Of a stretch of DNA of 64,000 nucleotides, positions 44,001 through 54,564 are shown piece after piece. A program made the position numbers and the translations under genes. The notes under the pieces are model-generated. The model was not told where the DNA came from, did no database searches, and saw only the letters and a program-made list of their open reading frames with translations. Numbering within the stretch: the stretch's first letter is position 1; every line of letters begins with the position of its first letter. The DNA is from Lepraria neglecta. Its lineage: Eukaryota > Ascomycota > Lecanoromycetes > Lecanorales > Stereocaulaceae. Where the stretch lies: positions 4,099,501 to 4,163,500 of the forward strand of contig CM065646.1 of assembly GCA_033220425.1 (NCBI GenBank), given 5' to 3'.

Positions 44001-44825
44001 GATGGGGCCCTGCAATAACGCTGAGTAACACGGTATGCGCTACTGAGAAAAGCCAATGAGAATTGTTGTTTGGATGGCAGTCGTCGGCTGCTGGCTGTTC
44101 AGAGCAAACGGAGATGCTCGGTACTTGTCGAGAACAGCTCCTCCACAGCCGTTCGCTGACCGACGAGAGGAGCTGGATCACAGGACACGCAACTTGAAGG
44201 TGGAAAAATAAGCTGATCGAATGCTGCAGCGGGAGGGAGCAGGCTCGGCGAGTCGTGTAAGATGCGCGGGCTCCTGCGCTAAAGGATTCGTGGTGGGGCG
44301 GTTGGTCGATCAAACAGTCCCGAGCTGTCAAGCATGCGCAAGTTCATGAGCCTCTCAGTCTCTGCATTCACTCATAATCCGCATGGAGCAGTCGATGAAG
44401 CATCTCTTTTACAAACACATCTGGTCAACTATCGAAGCAGACTGCCGCCGAAGATGTATGGTGGAAATGACGCAGTGAAAGTTTTGCTATTTGGTGTGAG
44501 TCGTCGCTCGGTGATCCTCAGCGACCCTGGAACTAAGCCTGGTCAATTTCTTCGCGTGTTCTAGATCGTGCATACAAAAAGCTTACATACACGCAGTGCT
44601 GCCTCACATGCTTAACCGCGGGCGATCACTCAACACAAGGCATCTACTGTCTGCAAAACATCACACCGCCGTAGTGAGAACAAGGTAATATGAAGTTCAA
44701 TTCGGTTCGATAGGGCATCATTGTGCTGATCTATCTATTAATGTGCTATGTACAATTTATTGGCCACGGATGATCTGACCAAAAAACGCCTCCACGCAAA
44801 AAGACTTGCAAGATCTACAACAGAT
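44001..44825. other. Intergenic stretch, nothing recognised
   Basis: Contains the promoter of the splicing-factor gene and the 3' flank of the transporter gene. Short frames are unsupported. Confidence 0.4.
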
Positions 44826-46588
44826 CTATGCCTTGATGGTGTCATAGTTGCTCTTCTTCCGTATTTGCGGGCCGTACCTGAACAACACCCATGGTATTGG
44901 CAACATTAATAACGACAGGAATCCAAGCAGACTCGTAGCCCATGCGATGCCAAGCCTCTCATACACTGTTCATCACAGATCAGCCGTGTTATGTGAGAGT
45001 GTTGAGAGGGAATGAGCTTACTTTGAACCGTAAAAAGAGGAAACACAGCCCCAGAAATGTATCTTAAAAGACCATTCGCAGCCAGTGCAGATGCACCATT
45101 CAAAGGCCCGTAGACATCGACAAGATACAAAGCTGCGGCCGTAAAGATGCTTAGATTACCCCACGCGAACGGTATCGATGCGAGGACAGGGCTAATCCAG
45201 TGAACGTCCGCTCTTGCTGTCCAAGCAAACCAGAAAAGGCCAATAGGCAATCCAACGCTTCCCATCATGGCCACATACAATCGATGCTCTGGCGCGACAA
45301 CGCCGGCTCTACCCTCTTTGTGGCTCTTATGGTATTCTTTGCGGTACCAAAGCCTATCGGCAATGATTGCGGTGATCACTCCAAGGCAACATCCTAGTCC
45401 TATGCCCAGGAATGTGAGGCCAGTGAAGCCAGCGTCGAAACCATAGACTCCCTCAAAGACAATCGGGAACGCGGCGAAAAAGCCGAAGATCACCGAGAAG
45501 TTGAAGGCAGTGTACAAGCTGAAGAAGAAGACCATTGGCTCGGTGAAAATCATCGTGACTGGTCGAAGAAGTGTAACTGTAATCAAGAATTTTATGGCTG
45601 CAAGTCCGGATGGCCCAGTCTTTGGTGGCGGTGGTATGCCGAGTCTTTTTGCACGTTGCTGCAAGATGATTTTCTTGTAAGTTTCCTTCATCCCTAATGC
45701 GTAGAGATAGATCGGAACCATCATGAACAGAATCGTCCATTGTGTCCATCTCCATCCTTTGTACTGTGCAGTGAAGCCTCCTACGGCAGGGCCAAGCTAG
45801 AAGATATCGGAGTCAGCTTTTGTTCTCTAATATGGATATACACCATTCGACATGTCCCATGACTCGGAATGTAGTACGCATAAGGCAACGATAACGCAGA
45901 AAAGGCGACTCACAGCAGGTCCAAGGAACGGTGCCAGCAAGAAGGCACTTGTAGCAACAGCCCGGTGGATAGGTTGCCATATATCGACATTTGTTCCTGC
46001 GCCAACAGCTAAGACGGGTGATCCAAAGAAACCGGCAAAGAAACGAGTAATAGCCAGCGACGCGAAACTGTTCGAAAAGCCTGCACCTAAGACAAAAAGT
46101 GCGCCGAGAGGCAAAGAGACAAGATACACAACTCTGCGGCCTTTGGTCTCTGATATGGGAGCTGCGAGAACCGGTCCGAATGCGAGACCGAGCACGTATA
46201 GAGAAAGACCTAATAGAGCCACTGTTGAAGAGACATTGAATCGTTCCATCACTTCTGGATATCCTGGCGTGTAGACTGAGGAGCCGAATGTGACTGCAAA
46301 GCCAAAGAGCCCAGGCACTGTTGTGTGGTACACTCGCTGCCACAATGGCCAATTCGCTGGATTCTCGGGGTCATCAGGACCGATCCAATCTTGCGCTGTA
46401 ACGGTTTTCTGCAGCTTGCTGCCCTGGCCTTGAGACGCGTGTCCATCTTCCTCGACGGGGCCAAGACCCTTCTCGGTGACGTCGACAGCATCATCTAGCG
46501 TCTGGTTACCAGTTGGAAGGGTATTCTGCCGGCTGAGTGACTTCTCCATACGAATAGAGGGCTGCTCGCTCAATGTAGACGTTGACAT
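44826..46588 (-). CDS. MFS transporter, DHA1 drug:H+ antiporter type
   Basis: Plasma-membrane major facilitator of the fungal polyamine/fluconazole-resistance group (Tpo/Flr-like). Exons 45914-46588, 45022-45796 and 44826-44965, introns of 117 and 56 nt, 529 residues in one open frame. A hydrophilic N-tail of about 90 residues ends at DWIGPDDPENPANWPLWQRV, the usual entry motif. Motif A appears as PISETKGRRVVYLVSLPLGA after TM2, motif C-like RFFAGFFGSPVLAVGAG follows in TM5, and the second half has PMVFFFSLYTAFNFSVIFGF and YLVDVYGPLNGASALAANGL. The end is RYGPQIRKKSNYDTIKA. Substrate not predictable; could serve export of toxins or nutrient flux. Confidence 0.9.
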
Positions 46589-47298
46589 CTTCAATTAGAC
46601 AGCATAGAGCAATTGAAACGGACCAGCGGGATGGACAATTAATATATACATTGATAGGGATCAGGGAGATGAGTCAAGTTTAACAACCAAATTCGTATTT
46701 GAAAGCAATTTACCCAAAACAGCAATAGCAGCAAGCCATACCAGTCATGATTTCAGTCGTTACTGCTGTTGTGATCTCTGCCAGTCATTACCTCGGTGGA
46801 TTTTGAGTAGTAATCTAAGCCGAGGCACCAACACTAGTCATGGACACCAACCACAAATGGACCCTTTGAGAGCTGACCGCTGGTTTTCTTTGACAGTTGC
46901 TCACGGATCTCTCCAATGGGACCCGAGACTGCAGCTTTATGCTGAGAAGTACACGATTCTCCATAGCAATGAGGAAGAAGTGGAGCTTCCCTGAGTCTTC
47001 CGAATTGTAATCCGCAAACAACCTCGGGCCCTTCAAGCACGGCGTAAATATCTTCCGAGAAGGTTGAGCTTCTGGGGAGGTTCCCCAAATACAGCTGACT
47101 TCATTTGTGTCTGTGAAGGGTGAAGTGAGCATGTCGATGTCCAATAAAGAACTAACTCGGACATCTTGGCAAGCTATGCCAGATAATGCCTAGCAGCGGG
47201 TACCAAAACACACGTCATGTAACCGCCTGGTTTGCACCTTAACAAGGTTATGAGCCCACTCACTATGCATCAATTGACTCCTCTGTGTAGGCCTTCGC
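46589..47298. other. Intergenic stretch, nothing certain
   Basis: The promoter side of the transporter gene. A minus-strand frame at 46834-47088 (VLEGPEVVCGLQFGRLREAP) looks slightly protein-like but has no recognised family or splice partners. Confidence 0.35.
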
Positions 47299-47572
47299 TT
47301 GCTTGTTGTCCTATTTTTCCTCTGCATCGCCCTCTCAGCGTGGTCTAGTCCCGTCCAAGGGTCCATCGGCCTCCAACCCACAGTCATGGATTGCTTCCCA
47401 ATTCCTTTTATTTGTTTTCAGTGTGGGACCGATCAGAATCCATGCCATTGCAAAGTAGTAGGACCAACGCTAGGTGAGTTGCTTTGCATACGAGTAGTAA
47501 GCGAAAAGCTTTCATCTGATATGAGCAGGATTCGCAACCGCTATTGTCGCTGCTGTACGCCGTGATTGGTAA
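47299..47572 (+). CDS. Possible very small Cys-rich protein, two exons
   Basis: Exon 1 (47299-47473) and exon 2 (47529-47572) join in phase over a 55-nt intron (GTGAGT...GAGCAG). The product is 72 residues from 47299, or 43 from the inner ATG at 47386. The longer form begins with a hydrophobic segment (LVVLFFLCIALSAWSSP). The core MDCFPIPFICFQCGTDQNPC, then HCKVVGPTLGFATAIVAAV, has five or more Cys and a second hydrophobic stretch. No family recognised; tiny size leaves it uncertain. Confidence 0.3.
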
Positions 47573-48350
47573 AACTCGGACTGAGTGTATTGACTGAGGA
47601 TGATCTAGGTGATTTGCTGGCCCGGGGCACTCCTTTGTGGATGCTGCGCGACTGATACTGGGAAGAGGTACTTTACTGTTGCCACCCCGTGGCTTAGCTG
47701 AGGAGAGAAGATGGGCTAATGACATTCAATGAACAGGATGTTGGGAGCTCCAGCGGATTTGAGTGGCCAAGTCAGCAACGCGATACCTTTCTAGCGAGAA
47801 AGAGTCCGTAAAAACACAGCAACACGTTTAATACGTTATGGCCGCGCTCGCGAACGAAAGTACAAAAAAAGACGAGAAATCGGACAGATTTATGATTGAC
47901 GGAAATGAGACCATGAGCTCAAACAGTATAGGAAGGGTTTTCAGAGCGTGCCATGGCAAGAATGCAGAAAGAGAGTGCCTGGTGTTCGATTTTCAAGGCA
48001 ACGAAGCGCCATTATTGTCGGTGGGTTGGGGCTTCATCGCGATGTGAAGGTGAATGAATAATTCGGGTAGTAACCCCACCCCCGGTGTTGACTTCACAAA
48101 AATTTGCCATCAACACTCGACGCGCTATTTCCGTGACTCTCTCATTTGCTCTCGCTCGAACTTCACGAGTGAATTTTCCCGATATAGCTTCATCTTTTTC
48201 GCTTGTAGCGTCCTCTCCATCCAACCTTTCCTTGCACCTTCTAGCTCAGGCTGTTATCCCACCTCCATAACATTAATAGCTGTTTCTGCCGTAACAAGTT
48301 GCAAATCTGTCTTAGCCTGTCCAGTGTCAAAGGGTGGTGCATCTGCTACA
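47573..48350. other. Intergenic stretch, nothing recognised
   Basis: Upstream region of the long disordered-protein gene. No gene or repeat seen. Confidence 0.35.
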
Positions 48351-51345
48351 ATGAATGGTAAACACGGAGCTTGATGTCAACCTCTGATAAGTTGCTGATC
48401 CTGAACAGGACCGGATTTCAACTTCAATGGCGGGGTCCCGTATCATATGCGACTGACTCTTCAACAATTACCCTACGACTGTCCAGACCCAAGCTTTGAG
48501 TTCCGAGATCCCAGCGACATTCTGGAGCGAGTCTTTGGTAGGCATGCCATGGATAACATCCAAACCAAAGTGAGCACAGCTGACAGTTCAAAGTCACCCC
48601 TTACAAGCCAGCCAAGCTCAAGAACAATGAACTACCTGTTGCATCAGAACTAATACCAATTGAGGAACCCGGTCTTGAAGATGTCGAGCCTTCCATGTTG
48701 AGGCACGACTTCGTGATTGATGAGCCCGCTGGGAACGATCAAGCAGATACAAACCCACCACCTGAGGGTCATTCCTTCTTACTAGGACTTCACGACAACG
48801 AACCAAGCCCGTCGTACTGCTCCAACCTGAAAGTAGAAGTTCAACATGCCGTCACCCGCGCTTGGAAGTTCGACCCAGTGAAATGCTCAATCTCGGTGGC
48901 CCGAGAGGCACCTCGGCAACTAATTGGGGCTCCGGGCCAAGCGTTCACCTGCAAAGAGCTCAAGTATGTTAAGGCGCTCAAGGTATCACAGGGTAAAGCT
49001 CAGAAGAAAGAAGTAGAGGCAGACTCCGCGGCGGTGATGCAATGCCTTACGTGGCAAACTCATTCACAGGACGACGATCTTCCGTCCGAATTAGATGAGG
49101 CAACGCTCGGCTTTTTGCTCGACGACTTCTTTGGTGCTGGGGACGTGGCAACTTGGCCTCTTGAGAGCTCGGCCCTCGACCAAGTGCTTGACGACTTCTA
49201 CGGGCCTGGAGATATCGCAACACGACCCCTTGAGAGTCACGAGGTTGACGAAGGTTTCTATGACTCCCCTTATTCTGGCTCTTCGATTTCCACCACTTGG
49301 GTCACATTGCCCGAAAATATTCATGTTGCCAGCGGGCAAGCCTCAACCAATGGTGGATCATTCCAGGACTCAGGCATTTACATGGACGACGCCTTTACTG
49401 AAGCGTCTCTATCAGACTCATCACAGAAAACTTCTGCATTACACACGGAGCAAAATCCAGAGGAGATCGTCAAAGATTCAGCCTCATGCCCTACGTTCAA
49501 CGCCAACTTTGCGCCTCCCGTAAGGAAGCGTACCACTGCTCCATGGCTCCATCGAATCGGCGGCAACTATGAGTATGATTGGAAGTCCAGACATGAAGCA
49601 CCTTATGACCTTGAGGGCTTCCGGTCCCCTGAGGGTGATCGTGACGAGAGCTCTAATGGATTCGAGCCGATGCTGGAGATCGATGAGACTGCTCCACCGG
49701 ATCCTGTAATGCCTGACACTCGTGCCAGCCGCTCTCCTGAGACGTTTCCATTGGATGATACACCAACTCAAACCATTGCTCAAGCGCAAGACCTAGAGCT
49801 TAGCACTGCGGCTGCGGACAATGCTCCGCAATCAATGAGTGAAGCAGCCCAGAACGATGATGCAGGCTCCGGAGCTCACCATCCCCCCCTTCAGCCGCTG
49901 TAGCTACCCAACTCTACCATCCTCAAGCCACGTCCCTCCTCAAGCACAAGTGTCTCCCTAAGGACGATAGCCTTAACGTCGAGGACGATGGGGGGGATGG
50001 CGTCAACCAAGATCAAGCTGACACACGCAACGTTATCGACAGCAGCGGCAGCCTCGATGTCGACGTGTCCAAGTCTCCTGCCCACGAGTCTCCCGAACAG
50101 CTTACCTTCAGTCAATACGTTCAAGAAATCTCAACGCCTCCGATTCTAGCTCGAGAGAGCACTAGTACTCCTAGCATCAATGGCTCGCCAGGATCTCACC
50201 CCGAGAACTTGGCTCTGACCCCACAGGCAGAGATGGCAAGCAAGACAGAGAATGCGGCTTTGAGAGGGGCGCTAGACGCAGCATTCATTGCGGCTTTGAA
50301 CCCACATGCAGACATGGCAAGCGATCCCGAGGACTCAGCCTTGACTCCAGAAGAAAAGAGCCCAACCACTCCTCTATTCTCGACTTTGACTCCCACAGAA
50401 AAAGAGGCAAGCTTCTTCGAAATTGCTGCCCAGCCGTCCAGCAGCACCGACGATCCACACATTTTAGCTACTGGCTTCACTTTCGATATACCTAGTGGAC
50501 CTCCCACTCATGCAACTAATGGCAACAACGGGACTTGTAGTGAAGCTGCAGCTCCTGTTCTGCTCACGCCCCAACCTCAGCAGTCTTGGGACCCCTTATA
50601 CCAACTCCCCTCTCTCCTTGGCTCCGAGGCAAACAATGCTACCCCAACACCCAGCCACCAACTTTCGCAACTAAACATCAATGCCACAGCCTCCACGCCA
50701 ACCAAATCCCCCCCAACGCCCATCGAAAACCTTGGCAAATTCCATATCACGACCCAAAAGCGCTTCATGCCCGACACCACTCCAGGCACTCCAACACCAG
50801 CACCTAAAGCTGACACTGGCAACCAGCACCGTGTCGTGACATCTTTCCGGAACGTCAGCGGCCCTGCTCATGCCATGAAGCTAAAGAGAGGCTACAAGAA
50901 TGTGTTTAACAGCCCTCAACTCGGTGGCAAGACCTATAGTGGGGCTAGTGAGATTGAAGAGAATGGTGAGAATGAAGGACAAGAGCCTAGGGAATCCTTA
51001 TCAGATGCGGTGGTCGAAGAGGATGTGGACGAAGCAGAAGCCCTTGTGCTTGCGGCTGTGAAAAAACTCGAGGAGATAGGAGCTCAGAAGCAGTCTGCTC
51101 GAAGGCAGTCTACTCACAACCTGACTGCGAAGAAATCCGTTGCGGAAGTGGTCGTGGTGCCGAGTCAGGCTACGCAGATTGAGGAGCAGCAGACGAGTGT
51201 GAAGGAGGTGGCTGTGGTACCGAGTAAGAACAAGAAGACGGAGGAGAAGGGGATGAGTAAAGAGGAACCGGCGAAGAAGAAGCCGAGGAAATCGGGGACG
51301 AGGAGGTCGGGGAGGCAGAGTGTACAGACTGATTTCTTCTCTTGA
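48351..51345 (+). CDS. Long disordered acidic protein of unknown function
   Basis: Four exons: 48351-48357 (7 nt, ATGAATG), 48409-48537, 48594-49899 and 49971-51345, introns of 51, 56 and 71 nt, total 938 residues in one frame. The protein starts MNGPDFNFNGGVPYHMRLTL. Most of it is low-complexity, rich in Ser, Thr, Pro, Glu and Asp. Islands of order are AVTRAWKFDPVKCSISVARE, a duplicated acidic motif (LGFLLDDFFGAGDVATWPLE then LDQVLDDFYGPGDIATRPLE), and APWLHRIGGNYEYDW. The C-terminus is strongly basic (KKKPRKSGTRRSGRQ), a likely nuclear localisation signal. The third intron is inferred: the frame closes at 49903 next to a C7 run and reopens downstream; splicing 49900-49970 restores it, but a one-base indel at the C7 run is the rival explanation. 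No family recognised. Confidence 0.65.
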
Positions 51346-51869
51346 GCGGGTCGATGTGAAAATCAGGGCAGCAGCATTTTCAACTCCAGGAGTTCGGTTA
51401 ACATTCTATGATGGAAGGGCGAAGAATTTCGACAACTCAAGTGTGGTCAGTTTATGTTCTATTAGCGACGGGGCGAGGGATATAACCAGTGCATGCATGC
51501 AACATGTGCTAAGGTATCGACGACGATGGATGATTGTTCAGGTCGAAAGTTATGCATCACTTATGCCAGCATGCCAATATACCAAGGTGGAAGGAATACT
51601 GCTATGACCGTGTGAGACAGTATGTACTTCTTTTTTTCGTTGTACTCTGCATAGACGTGATAAGATAGATAGCCTTGATTTCATACTTACAACCAAGACT
51701 TCTCAGGTGCTTCGTTCGTACACTGAATCATATTCCTAGATCTCATATGTACTGAGTATCCAATTCTAGTCATTCGTAAGATACATTCCTCATCCTCTGA
51801 TATCTAATTTTCCGCTTCCAAAAAAACAGTCCCTTTCCAGAACGCCATTCGGCCCACACCAAAGTCCTT
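51346..51869. other. Intergenic stretch between convergent genes
   Basis: Shared 3' flanks of the disordered-protein and ceramidase genes. Nothing recognised. Confidence 0.4.
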
Positions 51870-54152
51870 TTACTTAATATCAAAAATCCCACTAGATGTC
51901 TCGAACTGTACAATCTCCCCAGAAATCGGCGTCTTACTAGCGCCAAAATACCTGATCCTATACCTCCCTCTCTCAGCCTCGTCTTCGATCTCCCAGCTAA
52001 TTTCCACCTCGCTAGTAGCAAGTACGCTGTTCGTGCGTTTCCATTTAAAGATCAGACTCCAGTCGTCATCGTCTCTTACACGTATCCATTTTCTATTCTC
52101 GTCGAGCTTTTCGACGGAGGCGTAAGTATCCTCCAGGCGTAGATCATTACGTGGATTGGCACCTATGAAGGTGGCTTTGGCGGTCTGTCCGGGGTGGTAG
52201 AAGGATACGGTATCCGAGAGAACCTCGCCAAAATTCTTGAAGAAAGGCGCACGGTCAAATGCGACGCCGGTAATGAAGCTAAGGGATTCGTTGATATAGA
52301 TTGGTGGTTCGGGACCGCGTGGTGGGCTATCTAGAGAGTCTACGTGTAAATAGCGTAGATAGGATGTGGTGAGGCTGATGTGGGCGTTTAGAGTATGAGG
52401 GCCGTAGAGAGTAGAAGCGCCCTCGTAGCGCTGGATGCCGTACTCCTCTTCTGTAGCTATGTAGTGCGTATAGCTGTTCGCGGGACCACCTAGGACAACG
52501 ATAGGTTCCTCATCATCGGTCAACGAGATGCCTTCTGCGAAACTGTGGACGGCCTCTCTCCAGCGCCGGCCAGCCATGGTGGTCGCTTCGCCTGGGCTTA
52601 CGATAATGACGAGTTGGCCTACTCTAAGCAGCTGAACGTCGACGATATTGGGAGTCCAGAGGTACGGGTTCTCGATCTCGCCTACGTCCAGCAGAATGGG
52701 CTTGGAATCGTGGCATACTTTTTGCTCTTCGCTTGGCTCGCGCAGGAAGCCTCTGACTACCGCCCAGACAGGATTGGCGTTGGGTGAGCCTGTGTTGTTC
52801 TGCTTGAAGTCGAATGCGCCTGGACCGTCTGTTGTACCTGCTGCGAAGGAGTAGCCTAGCGCCGCTGGACATGTAGACACTTTTGACCCGTTTGGATGCT
52901 GGAAGGTGTATATGGAGAAGTCTTGGAAGGCATGGAGCGATCTGACCACAGGTCCTCGAATTGACGTGCCCACTGCACCTTCGATCATTCCATCGTATAG
53001 GGTTTTTGCACCCACAAATTGTCTGTTCCCAATTTCAAAGCAGCTTGAGGAGCCTTGGTCGTTCACTCTGAACATTGGCCCTCTCCCATGGCAAGGCTGA
53101 CTCGTGCCGCCGCAGGTACTATCCTCAAAATTACACTCCTCTCCAGATCCATCTTCGCAGTGCGCACCAAGCACGTTAGGTGAAGTGTCTCCGACATTCG
53201 CTTGGGAAAAGCCAGCAACGAAATCATCTCTTGCTCCTTCCGATCCTCGGACGGCCTGCTCCAGGAGGTAAGCTGCGACGCCTTTGTTGTCTCCTGAAAT
53301 CAGGGTGTTATTCCCAAGCATAGATGTGCCATGTACAGGAAACCAAGTGAGGGCACCAAGGCTTTTTCCATCCTCGGCCCCCTGAAACATGAGCATTGTC
53401 AAAGTCTTGTCGACTTCACTCTTGTATCTTGCTCTCTCCTCTTTTGGGTTCGCGAGGTAGGCATACGGGCTTCGATTAACATTCGCATCTTCAATATCAA
53501 TATGACCAACGCTGAGATGACCGGGTTGAAGGCTTTCATGCGCTCTCTTGATTGATAACACCGCCCCATCCACGATAGCTTGATAGCTTTGCTTGTCGAA
53601 ACCTTTGCTCGTAATCTGAGGCAGAAGGTAATTGAGCCAGGCTCCAGGCCCAGAGTGCGAATGTGTCCCAGTCACAGCGACGGTTTTCTGCCCGTACATC
53701 CTGTAGTCCGGTCCCAGTTCTGCCAAACCCTCAAGTATCCCATATCTTACTGCAGTGTCTCCCGATTGAGTATCCAAAACCAAGTAGACGAAGCGGTCTT
53801 CTGGCTTGTCAACATCTCCAACGATGAAAGCCCTAGAATATAGTCGCTGCCGCAACCCGGATCCCATCTGCTTTGGATCCGCATAGCCCATCATATTGAT
53901 CTCCACCACAGGTCCAGTAATGTCGGCCTTCCCGACACCCAATAGGTATTGAGCTCCATCTTCGGATGATGCCGGCTCGTAGGAGGCAGGGTTGAAAGGC
54001 CATTGATTTGATGGTGAAGTTGTCGATTGGTGATAGTATCTCAAGCCCAGAAAGTCAACTTCGCGCCATCCATACTGTGATAGGAGCTGGAAGATGATCA
54101 AGAGTGCTAGCGTTGCTGTACCCAAGGCGGCGGCGATATGGACGCGCGCCAT
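51870..54152 (-). CDS. Neutral ceramidase
   Basis: Hydrolyses ceramide to sphingosine and fatty acid; secretory pathway or cell surface. A single exon of 760 residues from the ATG at 54152, where MARVHIAAALGTATLALLII is a signal anchor; the frame is open to 54341 but the upstream part is unlike the family. Family motifs in order: YLLGVGKADITGPVVEINMM, GYADPKQMGSGLRQRLYSRA, AVTGTHSHSGPGAWLNYLLP (zinc-ligand His-x-His), FPVHGTSMLGNNTLISGDNK (nucleophile region S-G-D-N-K-G), AGFSQANVGDTSPN, NRQFVGAKTLYD, and the C-terminal immunoglobulin-like domain ending TSSGIFDIK. Normal length, no breaks. Divergent from SEC24, with only 412 bp between start codons. Confidence 0.95.
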   Translation of the reverse strand: MARVHIAAALGTATLALLIIFQLLSQYGWREVDFLGLRYYHQSTTSPSNQWPFNPASYEPASSEDGAQYLLGVGKADITGPVVEINMMGYADPKQMGSGLRQRLYSRAFIVGDVDKPEDRFVYLVLDTQSGDTAVRYGILEGLAELGPDYRMYGQKTVAVTGTHSHSGPGAWLNYLLPQITSKGFDKQSYQAIVDGAVLSIKRAHESLQPGHLSVGHIDIEDANVNRSPYAYLANPKEERARYKSEVDKTLTMLMFQGAEDGKSLGALTWFPVHGTSMLGNNTLISGDNKGVAAYLLEQAVRGSEGARDDFVAGFSQANVGDTSPNVLGAHCEDGSGEECNFEDSTCGGTSQPCHGRGPMFRVNDQGSSSCFEIGNRQFVGAKTLYDGMIEGAVGTSIRGPVVRSLHAFQDFSIYTFQHPNGSKVSTCPAALGYSFAAGTTDGPGAFDFKQNNTGSPNANPVWAVVRGFLREPSEEQKVCHDSKPILLDVGEIENPYLWTPNIVDVQLLRVGQLVIIVSPGEATTMAGRRWREAVHSFAEGISLTDDEEPIVVLGGPANSYTHYIATEEEYGIQRYEGASTLYGPHTLNAHISLTTSYLRYLHVDSLDSPPRGPEPPIYINESLSFITGVAFDRAPFFKNFGEVLSDTVSFYHPGQTAKATFIGANPRNDLRLEDTYASVEKLDENRKWIRVRDDDDWSLIFKWKRTNSVLATSEVEISWEIEDEAERGRYRIRYFGASKTPISGEIVQFETSSGIFDIK

Positions 54153-54564
54153 TGTCGAAGACTGCACTGTGGACTTGAGACGAACATTGACAGTCGTATC
54201 ACTCGATAGGCAGCCGTCAAAGATGACACCAGTAGGAGTACGTAGTATGGAAGGAACATTGGAGTTGAAGCTTGCATGATTGGGCGACGTACGGCGGAGA
54301 AAGCAACAAAGTCCGCAAGCCTTGGCAACATTTCTTGACATCTTGCAAACACAACGCGCAACGCTCTACAGCAACTTGAACAAGCAATTTCGCTAACCAA
54401 AGTGCGCAAACAGCTCTCCGACCACTTGAGGGGGCTTGCAGTATGGTTTAAAACTGACATGGTCCCAAAATACAAGGAAAAATATCCACTGCCACTCTAA
54501 TAACCTCGAATTCTTTCGACCCAGCACGGGCTCGAGACTGGGGGCGCTTTCAAACCTCCTAAAA
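54153..54564. promoter_or_regulatory. Divergent intergenic region, ceramidase and SEC24
   Basis: 412 bp separate the two start codons, so both promoters must lie here. No TATA-like box or operator was fixed by eye. The arrangement would allow joint control of membrane-lipid turnover and COPII export. Confidence 0.45.

Noticed and set aside
49875-50065. Frameshift pseudogene call for the disordered-protein gene
   Set aside because: A canonical intron 49900-49970 restores the frame exactly, so splicing is the simpler explanation; the C7 run keeps some doubt.
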